Assembly: GCA_028695965.1 (NCBI GenBank)
Contig: JAQVHZ010000016.1
Coordinates: 1-42,471, forward strand
Direction: 5' to 3'
Length of the DNA stretch: 42,471 nt
Source: Thermoguttaceae bacterium
GTDB lineage: Bacteria; Planctomycetota; Planctomycetia; Pirellulales; Thermoguttaceae
Within the stretch, counting starts at the first letter, position 1, and the number at the start of each line of letters is the position of its first letter. The position numbers were made by a program, and so were the translations under genes. The notes below the pieces were generated by a model. That model was not told the DNA's origin, ran no database searches, and saw only the letters and a program-made list of their open reading frames with translations. Of the stretch, positions 1 through 8,329 are shown piece by piece.

Positions 1-2
1 AT

Positions 3-629
3 ATGGACGAAGAACGAAAGAAGATGCAAGCGGCGGAAGAAATCGTCGTCGAGCACAAGCTTTCCGACAAGCTCATCGAACTCGATCCGCTCGGCCTTGG
101 TCCCTTCTCGCTTGCAATCGTCCTCGGTATTCTGCTCGGCAAAGTCTACGTTCCGCTCCCCGGGGGCGCAAGCTTTTCGCTCGGCAATACGGGCGGCGCG
201 CTGCTCATGGGCCTTATCCTTGGGCACTACGGCAAAATTGGTCCGATCAGCATGAACATCTCAAAAGAGTTCTTGAACTCCTTCCGCGAATACGGCCTGG
301 TCTTCTTCCTCATTGGCGCGGGCGTTCCCGGCGGCGCCGGATTCGTTCATGACGTCAAAGAGTACGGATTCATTCTGTTTGTCTACGGCGCCATCATGGA
401 AATCATCCCGATGATCCTCGGCTACATCGTCGCGAGCAAAGTCGTCAAGTTGTGCATGCTGAACAACCTCGGCTCCATCACCGGCGGCATGACCTCGACG
501 CCCGCGCTCGGCGCGCTCATCAACGTCGCGAAGACCGACGACGTCGCCTCCGCGTACGCCGCGACTTATCCGGTCGCGCTGGTCCTGGTCGTCCTAGCGT
601 CGCAGTTCTTGGCAATGATGCCTGCGTAA
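3..629 (+). CDS. C-terminal part of an AspT/YidE-type membrane transporter (5' end outside window)
   Basis: Integral membrane protein, probably the last half of an aspartate-alanine-exchanger-type transporter. The visible 208 residues hold about five hydrophobic segments and the glycine-rich signature ITGGMTSTPALGAL near residue 160, which is the hallmark of the second AspT/YidE membrane domain. Full-length members are usually about 550 residues with two such domains separated by RCK-like regulatory domains. The ATG at position 3 is therefore most likely an internal methionine and the gene continues upstream of the window. The charged stretch before the first membrane span fits the end of the RCK-to-membrane linker. 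The substrate cannot be read from this fragment. A hairpin terminator follows 30 bases after the stop. Confidence 0.8.
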   Translation: MDEERKKMQAAEEIVVEHKLSDKLIELDPLGLGPFSLAIVLGILLGKVYVPLPGGASFSLGNTGGALLMGLILGHYGKIGPISMNISKEFLNSFREYGLVFFLIGAGVPGGAGFVHDVKEYGFILFVYGAIMEIIPMILGYIVASKVVKLCMLNNLGSITGGMTSTPALGALINVAKTDDVASAYAATYPVALVLVVLASQFLAMMPA

Positions 630-660
630 CCGCCGACCATTGTCGACCATTGCAATATTA

Positions 661-700
661 GCGGCTGTGAATATTGACGTTCATAGCCGCTTCTCTTTTT
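661..700 (+). terminator. Rho-independent terminator of the AspT-like gene
   Basis: An 11-bp stem, gcggctgtgaa paired with ttcatagccgc (one G-T pair), has an 8-base loop and is followed by ttctcttttt. Confidence 0.8.
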
Positions 701-766
701 CTTGCGCCCATAGTAGGATTTTCTATAAAAAAGCCGCCCTTTCTATCTTTTTGCGTTTCGTTTCGG

Positions 767-772
767 TATAAT
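767..772 (+). promoter_or_regulatory. Probable -10 box for the secreted glycosidase-like gene
   Basis: A consensus TATAAT lies 57 bases before the ATG at 829. No convincing -35 box is found at the usual distance, so this is only a moderately supported promoter. Confidence 0.35.
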
Positions 773-828
773 TACTAACGTCCTGTTCTCGACAGCGCCC
801 CTTAAACGAGAAAGCAAAGAGCCCGACA

Positions 829-3546
829 ATGTTTACAGCGAATCGATTCTTCTCAGCGTTCCTTGTGCTGACGTTATTATTGCCGACGTCTTTGGCGGCA
901 AAAGCATACGCGTTCGACGACGAGCCAAACGAACTCAATTGGTCGACCCTTGGCAGTACGCTCGCGTCGTTTGGGCATTTCTATAACTATGCAAAAACAC
1001 ACGCCGATTTTCGCGCGAAACTCCTCGCCTGCACGCCGAAAAACGAACTTGGCCGTTCGTCCGCGACGCCCAAAAATATTGCGACCTTCTGGATTACAGG
1101 GGGCGCCTTCCCCGCGATGAACGGCTGGGACGTCGCAACGGTCGCCGGGCGCGACGTCGCGTCCTATCCCGGCGGTCACGGGGGCGGCGCGACGCGCGTC
1201 GTCGCGATGATTCCAAAGTCGGGCTATTACCGGCTTTGGGCGGAATATTATCACGAACAGGGCTCGACGGCGTCCTTTTACGTCCGCGTTGAAGACCCAA
1301 AAGTCGCCGCGCTTACCGGTCCGGGTCAGTCGGTCGTTCAAGACGTCTTCTCCTGGAAATTCGACTTTGCGGAGATGGGGCGCGTCAACGACCCGCTCCC
1401 GAATCGGCGCGGCGAGCCGACGGGGTTCCTCTGGGAATCGTCGCCGATGGTCTGGCTGGAAAAAGGCGAGCGCGCCGTTACGATCGCCGGCATGATCCAC
1501 GACGGTCCCTTTGCGCCGCGCCGGATCGCGTCGGTCGTCTTGACGGAAGAGCCGATCGCCGTCCCGACGCGTCCCACGAAAAAATATCCAAGTCCCTCGC
1601 CGCAAGCGCGGTCGATCGCGAAAATCTGGTCGCTGCGGCCCGTTGTCGGGGAGACAAATCCGGAACTGCTCGCGCTGTGGCAAGAGTGGCGCGACGCCTT
1701 TTTTGCCGACCTGGCCGACTACAAACTTGAAAGTGTCGAAGGGCGAAGAATGGCTTCGATGACCGCGTTCGATCCCAGCTCCAACTTGATTGGAACCCCG
1801 CGCCAAATTCGCGACGAAAAGATAAAGTTCCAAGAGTTCCTCGATTCGTTCCCCAAAGACGCGTTCATGAAGAAAATCGAAGGCGAAGAGTTTAACGTCG
1901 TCGACGGCTGGCGAGCCGAAGGGAACGCGGACGCGTCGTCCGGGCAGGTCCTGACCGCCAGTTACGGGGACGGGCTCGCCAAGGCGGAAAGCTCTTTCCA
2001 TGCGCCGCAAGCAGGGCTTTATTCGTTCTGGTCCCGCGTCTTGGACCTGCCGGGCTACCTATCGGAATTTCACCTAACGATCGAAGGCTCGGACGGCAAG
2101 TCGACCGACGCGGTCTTTTGCGCCGACGAAGAAGAGAACAAAAAATCGCCGGGCTTGAAATGGGTCGAAACGAAAGTGGAACTGCCGGCGGGAGAAGTCA
2201 AGCTGACGCTCTGGAAAGAACACGGTCCCAGCTTGACGTATCGGCGTTACGACTGCCTGATCGTTACGGACGCCCAAGACTGGAAGCCGGAAGGACAAGG
2301 CGAGATTCTCCCAACAAGCGAACGCTCCGGCTTACTCTTCTGGACGGCGAACCTGCGGTCGGGGTTCTCGAGACACTCCGGTCCGAAAGACGGCGAGATG
2401 ATCGACAAGCCGATCGACGTCGAACTTCCTTATGGCGCGGTAAAATCCTATTCTCTCCTCGTCCGAAACGAAGGGGACGAAGCGCAAACGATCGAACCGA
2501 AAATTGAAAACGACCCTGCGAAGCTCCTTTCGCTCCGTCTGCAAGCGTTGACGCTCTCGCCGCAATTCGGCTGGGCGCCCCATCCGCTCTTGGAACGCAA
2601 ATCGATCACGATCCCGCCCAAACAGACGGTCGGGCTCTGGCTTACCTTCAACGGGGACCTCGATTCTCAAGACGAAACAATCGACGTGAAACTTGGCGCA
2701 AAGACGATCCAATTCAACGTCTCGCGCAAGGGCGATTTGCGCTCGGCCCCTGTTCCGTACGTCGGAGGCTGGAGCGCGCCTTACGAACAAGTCTCCTGTT
2801 GGGAAACGTTCAAACGGCTCGGGCTCAACACGATCAACAACGTCGTTATTCCGTCTGAAGACGCGAAAAAATACGGCGTCAAGCTCTTCCTCTGGTTGAA
2901 CGACGCCGACGTCTCCCCCGAACGCGTCGAACAGGTGAAAAAGAGCTTTGAGGAATACGGTTTCACGCGCGGCGACTGGGCGTGGAGCTTTATGGACGAG
3001 CCGGGCGCAAGCGCGTCGGACGAATGGGTCGAGCTGGCTAAGAAGTTCAAAGAGACGGCGCCCGACGTCCGCGTCTGGTGCAACCCTGGCGAACTGTGGT
3101 CCGCGACCCCCGAAAGCAACTTGAAGATGCTTCCGTACGTCGACTGCTATTGTCCCTACTTCGACCATTTCTCGCAAAACGGAGGCGGAAACGAAGCCTA
3201 TCAAAAAGAGCTGCGCGGCGAAGGAAGAGAATACGCCATACGCTTGACATACACGACCCCGTGCTTCGGAGAAAAAGCGCTCGGAGCGCCCAACGACATG
3301 TTCGCCCCGATGAGAACCGCGCTCCAAAACAACCTGGACGGCTGGATGTTCTACGCGCTGCTCGGAAGATACGAATACTGCAATTCGCCGTGGGACGAAG
3401 TCAACGCTTACGTCCCCGACCAGTCGGTCTGTCTCTATCAAGGCGCCGAATTCAGAACGATCTCCACGCGTACGGCCGAGGCGATTCGAGAAGCCGTCGA
3501 CACGTGGCGCAGTGAGAAAATCAAAGAAAAGGCAAACGCTCAATAG
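829..3546 (+). CDS. Secreted multidomain protein with DUF4091-like glycoside hydrolase-type C-terminal domain
   Basis: 905 residues, exported: a hydrophobic signal peptide ends near AKAYA-F (about residue 28). Two beta-sandwich, CBM-like modules follow. One is at about 85-245 (motif SGYYRLWAEYY) and one at about 360-495 (motif AGLYSFWSRV); both end in a WLEKGE or LPAGE turn, suggesting an internal duplication. An Ig-like region at about 530-635 leads into a barrel-like domain from about 640. That domain contains VGGWSAPYEQVSCW, WSFMDEPG (D723, E724) and a C-terminal LDGWMFYALLGRYEY strand. The arrangement resembles DUF4091 proteins, which are treated as glycoside-hydrolase-like. E724 is the best candidate catalytic acid, but this is inference. 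The gene stands alone, has its own -10 box, and ends in TAG. Confidence 0.75.
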   Translation: MFTANRFFSAFLVLTLLLPTSLAAKAYAFDDEPNELNWSTLGSTLASFGHFYNYAKTHADFRAKLLACTPKNELGRSSATPKNIATFWITGGAFPAMNGWDVATVAGRDVASYPGGHGGGATRVVAMIPKSGYYRLWAEYYHEQGSTASFYVRVEDPKVAALTGPGQSVVQDVFSWKFDFAEMGRVNDPLPNRRGEPTGFLWESSPMVWLEKGERAVTIAGMIHDGPFAPRRIASVVLTEEPIAVPTRPTKKYPSPSPQARSIAKIWSLRPVVGETNPELLALWQEWRDAFFADLADYKLESVEGRRMASMTAFDPSSNLIGTPRQIRDEKIKFQEFLDSFPKDAFMKKIEGEEFNVVDGWRAEGNADASSGQVLTASYGDGLAKAESSFHAPQAGLYSFWSRVLDLPGYLSEFHLTIEGSDGKSTDAVFCADEEENKKSPGLKWVETKVELPAGEVKLTLWKEHGPSLTYRRYDCLIVTDAQDWKPEGQGEILPTSERSGLLFWTANLRSGFSRHSGPKDGEMIDKPIDVELPYGAVKSYSLLVRNEGDEAQTIEPKIENDPAKLLSLRLQALTLSPQFGWAPHPLLERKSITIPPKQTVGLWLTFNGDLDSQDETIDVKLGAKTIQFNVSRKGDLRSAPVPYVGGWSAPYEQVSCWETFKRLGLNTINNVVIPSEDAKKYGVKLFLWLNDADVSPERVEQVKKSFEEYGFTRGDWAWSFMDEPGASASDEWVELAKKFKETAPDVRVWCNPGELWSATPESNLKMLPYVDCYCPYFDHFSQNGGGNEAYQKELRGEGREYAIRLTYTTPCFGEKALGAPNDMFAPMRTALQNNLDGWMFYALLGRYEYCNSPWDEVNAYVPDQSVCLYQGAEFRTISTRTAEAIREAVDTWRSEKIKEKANAQ

Positions 3547-3608
3547 TGTGATTTTTGTTAAAAAGAAACAAAGAAAATAGAGCGCGTCTGCTGCGACGCC
3601 CAATGAAA

Positions 3609-3643
3609 AACGCCGAACGGCTCTTCAAAAGCAGTTCGGCGTT
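3609..3643. terminator. Hairpin terminator shared between the glycosidase-like gene and the lipoprotein remnant
   Basis: The 10-bp stem aacgccgaac / gttcggcgtt lies between two convergent coding regions. It closely resembles the hairpin at 10952-10992 that follows the intact lipoprotein gene, so it probably came with the truncated copy. Confidence 0.65.
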
Positions 3644-3672
3644 CTCTGTAATCACGTCAGACGCAACAAGCC

Positions 3673-3845
3673 TTACAGAACTTGGACGTCTTCTTCGATT
3701 TTTTCACCAACTTTGAATTGAATCTCATTAGTACCCGATTTAATTTGGGCGGTCAAACCAGAATCATGCGGATCGCCATAGCGCATTTCGACATAACGAG
3801 TAATACTCTTGACTTGAACGCTGCCGCCGACTTCCGTCGGTTCTT
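3673..3845 (-). pseudogene. C-terminal remnant of a third DUF1559-associated lipoprotein gene
   Basis: Read on the minus strand, this stretch encodes the last about 57 residues of a protein nearly identical to the C-terminus of the intact lipoprotein at 11018-11503. The shared pieces include EPTEVGGS, VKSITRYV, SGLTAQIKSGTNEIQFKVGE and KIEEDV, and both end in VL-stop. Homology continues downstream through the terminator hairpin. It stops abruptly at about 3845, where the inverted-repeat element begins. No N-terminal half, signal peptide or matching sequence is found on the far side of the element, so the gene was truncated by deletion or rearrangement and not merely split by a clean insertion. 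It is not expected to be translated. Confidence 0.85.
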
Positions 3846-3854
3846 TAATATGAG

Positions 3855-4038
3855 TTTAAACTCATATTGCATCTAAATTGCCCCATGATAACTCCTAAGT
3901 CCTTTCCAAAAACGAATAGCGACACTTCAGTCTAGGGTCGCGCTTTTGAAAAGAACTTGGCTTTTCCAAACCGGAAGGTTCGAAATATCGGCTCCTATTG
4001 TTTGCTGGATTTGATTAAGGTTGCAATATGAGTTTAAA
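3855..4038. repeat. 184-bp element with 17-bp terminal inverted repeats (copy 1)
   Basis: Perfect 17-bp inverted repeats bound the element: tttaaactcatattgca at 3855-3871 and its complement at 4022-4038. The left end also forms a 22-bp perfect palindrome with flanking bases (3847-3868). The interior has no open reading frame of note. A diverged copy in the same orientation lies at 6613-6765. The size and terminal repeats suit a MITE-like non-autonomous element or a structured RNA closed by a long stem; no transposase is present in the window. Confidence 0.6.
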
Positions 4039-4245
4039 AAACAAACTTACAAGGAAATATTGCAATAAATGTTGCACACAATGTGCGCTATCCTATTCAA
4101 TGCTACGACTTGCACACATTGATTAACCCAACTTCTACTGCGTTTCTTATCGTTCGGCACAAAGTGTCTATTAAACGCACCTGCAAAAAATGCGTTGGTA
4201 CGCTTCCGAGTAATCTTGAAAAATTTTCTGAAAATATAAAAGAAC

Positions 4246-4274
4246 TTGAGGTCTTCTTTAACTTTTGTTATAAT
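4246..4274 (+). promoter_or_regulatory. Promoter of the LEPR-motif secreted protein
   Basis: TTGAGG and TATAAT are separated by 17 bases, giving a leader of about 130 bases before the ATG at 4413. The leader contains an 11-bp inverted repeat (4340-4350 with 4360-4370, one mismatch), which also argues that the TTG at 4335 is not the start. Confidence 0.6.
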
Positions 4275-4412
4275 AGTGCTTGACGGCGTACGAGAACGCC
4301 AGATAAAATAATTTTTCCTTGTGCCCCAAAAGGGTTGTTGTTCCATGGAATGCAAATCGTTCCTTGGAACTTAGGTTTACAAAGCCATTCATTATTACCA
4401 AGGGAACAAGCT

Positions 4413-6401
4413 ATGTATTCAAGATTGATTAACTTCTTCCAAAACAAATTTAAGCTCCGGTCCGGTTCTAACAAAGCAAGAGATCGACTCTTGAGATTGG
4501 AACCCTTGGAGGATCGAAAGCTGTTGACGGCAACGAGCGTTGCCCCTACCGTCGAAACTGGGTTTGTTTACGGTCCCCCTGATTACCAAACTTGGCTCCA
4601 ACAGCAGAGTTTAAGCGCTCAGGCATTGGAGTCGCCGCCAATCGAAATCAACTTAACCGCAACGCCGGAAATTTTCACTAACTCGCTTCTTTATGCGGCC
4701 TCAGTTTCGAATGATTCTGAGAGGCTTGTTCCTCAGGAAGATCTCTACGAAAAATTTCTTTACGAAGACCCAAGCATTGCAGACGAAGGATTTGGCGATT
4801 CAATTGAAATCATCGGCGAGACAATCATAGAAGCTGAATCCTCGCAGCTTGATTCTGTAACCTATCTCCCGCAACAAGGAGGCGCTTCGATTCTCGAAGT
4901 CGATAATTTTGATTCTCTTCATCCTCTTGCAACAACAAGCGGTTCTGGAGGATCGGGAGGAGGGTCTGGGGGTGTTGACTGGGAGCTCAATGTCGTAACT
5001 TCAGTAAATAGCGCCTCTGGCATGAGTATTCCATACGGGAATGTGCTGTTTGAGGGCGCTGGCGTTGGTAGCGGTGGCGCTTCGTTTGACCCTGATGCGA
5101 TTTGGATCGATTACATGACGATTACAGTGCCTGCATTACCGGACGGTTATAACGCGCCTATCTTCATCACTCGCAGTACTTCTTCAACACCCTCGATGGA
5201 CTTCTGTATTTACAATAGTTCATATCAAATGGTTGACATTTCCTCTGATTATTTTGAATACAGTGTCTCTGGAGGCACTACGCAATTCTACCTTGTTCCT
5301 ATCAATGACAATATTTGTTCGGCAGATCTGGTTGTTCAGTTAACTCTCGGACTCCCTTATTTTCCAGGTGTTTCTGGTGGTGGAGACTACAACTTTATTC
5401 TCCCCAACTCTTCTGTCATCGCGGGCATCGTCGACGACGATTTGGAGTTCCTTTCCGACGTCGATCTTTCCAACAGCGGCGCCCCCATCACGTCAGTACC
5501 GCTAGGGAACACGATTACTAAAAATGCTGACGTGTACGACCTGGATTTCATCTACGGAAAACCAACGGTTGGCACCGTTATTAGAGACGCCTTTGAGGCT
5601 ACGCAACGTACGAGAGAAGTGAAGTATTCAATCGTATCAGGAAACGAATCCAATTATTTCACAATCGACGAAGCGACCGGACAATTAAGCTGGAACTCTT
5701 TACCATCGTTCCAACAATATAATTTCGATTTGGTGATTAAGGTTGCAGATTCAATGTATCCTCAAGTCCACGATATGGCAAATGTCAGCTTTACCGTCGG
5801 CTGGGGTAGCTTTGTTCTGCTTGTGGAAACCCCCTGTCTGTCCTCTCCAACTGGTCATGGTTCCTGGAGAATCGAAGCTACTAGCAGTCTGCTTAATTAT
5901 TGTTGCACTGAATTTTCTTCGTCTATTGAGATCGGCGGAGTGAGTGACTCTTCTTCATGTTTCAGTGAAACAACAACTACACCTCCTGAGAAAAATTTGC
6001 TTCCTTTTGTTCTTCACAACTGGGGGTTTTATCCCGCATCGAATCTGAACGCCACCCCTACGAATCCCGATCCGCATACGCAAGGGGAGGTACGTAATGA
6101 CGATAATCGGAATGCACACGTAGACGTGTATTTATGCAAAACGATAGGTTCTATGGATGCTTTCCTTACGGTAGTAAGAGCGACCCGCAATCGTTATTAT
6201 AATCCGGGATACTATTACTTACTTTCGGAAAATTGCACGACCGTTGCTGTTAATAAGGCAAACTACTCCGCAGGACTCTCAATCGGCACATCACAAGGAT
6301 TTATTACTCCCGTCTCGCTCAGTCAAGATCTGATGGACGTTTCTCTTAACCAAGGAGGGGTACAAGGAACTTACACTTTTGATAGCGCTAACGATTACTA
6401 A
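4413..6401 (+). CDS. Secreted LEPR-motif protein with cadherin-like region and probable permuted papain-like C-terminal domain
   Basis: 662 residues from ATG 4413, chosen because AAGGGA sits 8 bases upstream; the frame stays open to a TTG at 4335 inside the leader. Residues 28-40 carry RLEPLEDRKLLTA, the planctomycete N-terminal sorting motif of surface or exported proteins. A low-complexity Ser/Gly linker (SGSGGSGGGSGG) follows at about 170-185. A cadherin-like segment (NYFTIDEATGQLSWNSLPSF) lies at about 410-460. The C-terminal about 190 residues contain TGHGSWRIE (H482), HNWGFYP, GEVRNDDNRNAHVDVYL (H569) and ENCTTVAVNKANYSAG (C608). This His-before-Cys order fits circularly permuted NlpC/P60-like (LRAT/DUF4105-type) papain folds. 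Possible roles are cell-wall amidase, peptidase or acyltransferase; none is demonstrated. Codon use is AT-richer than in the flanking genes. Confidence 0.7.
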   Translation: MYSRLINFFQNKFKLRSGSNKARDRLLRLEPLEDRKLLTATSVAPTVETGFVYGPPDYQTWLQQQSLSAQALESPPIEINLTATPEIFTNSLLYAASVSNDSERLVPQEDLYEKFLYEDPSIADEGFGDSIEIIGETIIEAESSQLDSVTYLPQQGGASILEVDNFDSLHPLATTSGSGGSGGGSGGVDWELNVVTSVNSASGMSIPYGNVLFEGAGVGSGGASFDPDAIWIDYMTITVPALPDGYNAPIFITRSTSSTPSMDFCIYNSSYQMVDISSDYFEYSVSGGTTQFYLVPINDNICSADLVVQLTLGLPYFPGVSGGGDYNFILPNSSVIAGIVDDDLEFLSDVDLSNSGAPITSVPLGNTITKNADVYDLDFIYGKPTVGTVIRDAFEATQRTREVKYSIVSGNESNYFTIDEATGQLSWNSLPSFQQYNFDLVIKVADSMYPQVHDMANVSFTVGWGSFVLLVETPCLSSPTGHGSWRIEATSSLLNYCCTEFSSSIEIGGVSDSSSCFSETTTTPPEKNLLPFVLHNWGFYPASNLNATPTNPDPHTQGEVRNDDNRNAHVDVYLCKTIGSMDAFLTVVRATRNRYYNPGYYYLLSENCTTVAVNKANYSAGLSIGTSQGFITPVSLSQDLMDVSLNQGGVQGTYTFDSANDY

Positions 6402-6403
6402 TT

Positions 6404-6434
6404 GGGGAAACTTTTTTGTATCCCCTATAATTTT
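6404..6434 (+). terminator. Weak terminator-like hairpin after the LEPR-motif gene
   Basis: A short GGGGA/TCCCC stem (6404-6408 with 6421-6425) is followed by an AT-rich tail ending in tttt. The stem is only five pairs, so support is modest. Confidence 0.35.
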
Positions 6435-6612
6435 GCTATTTCTAGGAGTTTTGTTGCTGTACTATGGACAAGCAAGCATCTAACCAGTAAAGAGCTTGTA
6501 GATATGCTATTAATTTTCTTTCCGAATGGCGTCGACCATTTCTCGTGATCAACGCCATTCAGAAGAGATTTTTGGATTCTTTCCCTGGCGCTTTGGAACG
6601 ATATGTCAGTCA

Positions 6613-6765
6613 TTCATATTGCAACCGAATTGGCTCGTGATAATTGCTAAATCCTTACCAATACACGAAAAGTGTTCTTGCGTTGTTACTCTGTATTCCC
6701 AAATCGGAAGGTTCAAAAATGTCAATGTGTGTTGTTTACTAGATTGATTCAGGTTGCAATATCAA
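6613..6765. repeat. Diverged second copy of the inverted-repeat element (copy 2)
   Basis: The ends are atattgcaacc at 6616-6626 and ggttgcaatat at 6752-6762, an 11-bp perfect inverted repeat. The interior aligns in order with copy 1. Shared blocks include tcatattgca near the left end, then tgataa, an aatcggaaggttc-like block, a gattgattcaggttgcaatat-like right end, and a deletion in the middle. It lies in the 686-base gap between the LEPR-motif gene and the glycosyltransferase. Nothing else clearly functional is seen in that gap except a weak hairpin at 6962-6975. Confidence 0.55.
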
Positions 6766-7087
6766 TTTGCATATCAAAACGGCAGATTAACCGTCCCTTG
6801 GCGCTGGTATTATGAGAAGGGAAATAGATTTGGTTCATCCTCTTCATCCAACTAATAGTAAAACGAAACGTTAGGATAGGCAAGCAATATGGTTCCTATT
6901 GGAGGCTCGAATGAACAATTACTTTCAGTGTATTATTTTGTGCATATGATTATCTATCACCCCTCGTCATCGAGGTTTTGATATACATATGAGTCATGAT
7001 TATCGTACAGAAATTATCAAAACGCTCTCTAATAAAAAGTTTGAGAGTTCAGAAAAATAGAGTCGACCAGCATTTATAGTTTTTGAA

Positions 7088-8329
7088 ATGCAATTCCTCT
7101 TCTCCTCGCCGCACAGTTACCTAGACTATACAAGCGGAGCCGCAATTTCTACTCGAGCAACGCTTCATGCATTAGTTCAACAAGGCTGGAACGTCGATGT
7201 TTTTTGCGGAACATACTTTGACGACCCTACAGTTAACGAGCGTTCGTTGATTAACACATTGAGACGGCTCAACTCCAAGATAAAAGTAAGAGAATGTCGC
7301 CTGAACGTCGACGCGCGCGCCTGTTCTTTTCGTCTCTTGGAGTTCAATGACTCAGGAATAAACGCCTCTTTTTTACTCGCTAGCGATTCCTTTCAGACGT
7401 CAAAATGGCGTTCTCCTATGAACTCGATTTCTAACCGTCTTTTCTTTCACCTGCTAAATCAAAAGCTTAACTCGTTGCGTCCGGACGTCTTTGCGACTTA
7501 TGGTGGAGATCCACGACTAATCCGCTCGGCTAAAAGGACAAAAGCTAACGGAGGCGCAACTGTTTTTTTACTGCACAACCTGTCATATGCTCGACGCGAG
7601 CTGTTCCTTCCATTTGACGCCATTGTCGTCCCTTCGGAGTACGCTCGTAGATATTACCGAGAGAAACTAAATGTAGAGCCGGTTGTCATTCCTCCATTGA
7701 TTGAAGAAAATTCTGTCCTTGTTGAGCATAATACCCGCAATTTTCTTACGTTCGTCAATCCAAGCATTGGAAAAGGTCTCTATTGGTTTGTTGGGCTTGC
7801 AAAGGCTTTACTTCAGCAAAGACCAGATATTCCTATCCTTGTTGTCGAGGCACGGTTGAAATGGAAAACATTTCTTGCGTCGCAAGGAGATCTCAATTTA
7901 CCTAACGTCAGCGTTCTGCCAAACGTCGACGACCCGCGTAAATTCTATTCGCAAACAAAACTGGTCATTATGCCGTCAATTTGCGAAGAATCATTTGGAC
8001 GCATTGTAGTCGAAGCGTTATTGAATGATATTCCAGTTATAGCCTCCGATAGAGGAGCGCTTGCCGAAGTTATTCACGATTCGCGCTTAAAACTCCCCAT
8101 ACCTAAGCGCTTTACACCACAAAACAAAACTCTTCCAACTCAAGAAGAATTGGTTCCTTGGCTCACCGCAATCCTCAATATTTGGAACGACCCAGAATTA
8201 GCGCTCGACGTCACAACAAAGGCGCGTCAGCACATTGAAGTATATTCGCAACGGAATGTTGAAAGTAAACTGGCGTTTTTTAAAACGTTAGCGGCAAAAA
8301 AAGCGCATGATGAAACACTGGAGAGCTAA
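7088..8329 (+). CDS. GT4-family glycosyltransferase
   Basis: 413 residues, cytosolic or membrane-associated, expected to transfer a sugar from a nucleotide sugar to a glycan or lipid acceptor by a retaining mechanism. The N-terminal half shows the GT-B opening pattern SSPHSYLDYTSGAAISTRATLHALVQ, with a glycine-rich loop near residues 15-25. The C-terminal half has the donor-site signature PSICEESFGRIVVEALLNDIPVIAS around residues 297-321, with the EX7E-type pair (E..SFGRIVVEA) typical of GT4. The start is the ATG that immediately precedes the first beta-strand; no clear ribosome-binding site is seen. It lies alone in the AT-rich block, with no neighbouring polysaccharide genes that would identify the acceptor. 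Horizontal acquisition is possible. Confidence 0.85.
   Translation: MQFLFSSPHSYLDYTSGAAISTRATLHALVQQGWNVDVFCGTYFDDPTVNERSLINTLRRLNSKIKVRECRLNVDARACSFRLLEFNDSGINASFLLASDSFQTSKWRSPMNSISNRLFFHLLNQKLNSLRPDVFATYGGDPRLIRSAKRTKANGGATVFLLHNLSYARRELFLPFDAIVVPSEYARRYYREKLNVEPVVIPPLIEENSVLVEHNTRNFLTFVNPSIGKGLYWFVGLAKALLQQRPDIPILVVEARLKWKTFLASQGDLNLPNVSVLPNVDDPRKFYSQTKLVIMPSICEESFGRIVVEALLNDIPVIASDRGALAEVIHDSRLKLPIPKRFTPQNKTLPTQEELVPWLTAILNIWNDPELALDVTTKARQHIEVYSQRNVESKLAFFKTLAAKKAHDETLES

Noticed and set aside
2332-3603. Minus-strand frame of 423 codons under the secreted glycosidase-like gene
   Set aside because: The plus-strand gene has a signal peptide and domains; the antisense frame is Arg-rich with no motif.
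5735-5752. Match to the right end of the inverted-repeat element inside the LEPR-motif gene
   Set aside because: Only a short run (gattaaggttgca) matches; it encodes a normal cadherin-like strand, so chance similarity is the better explanation.
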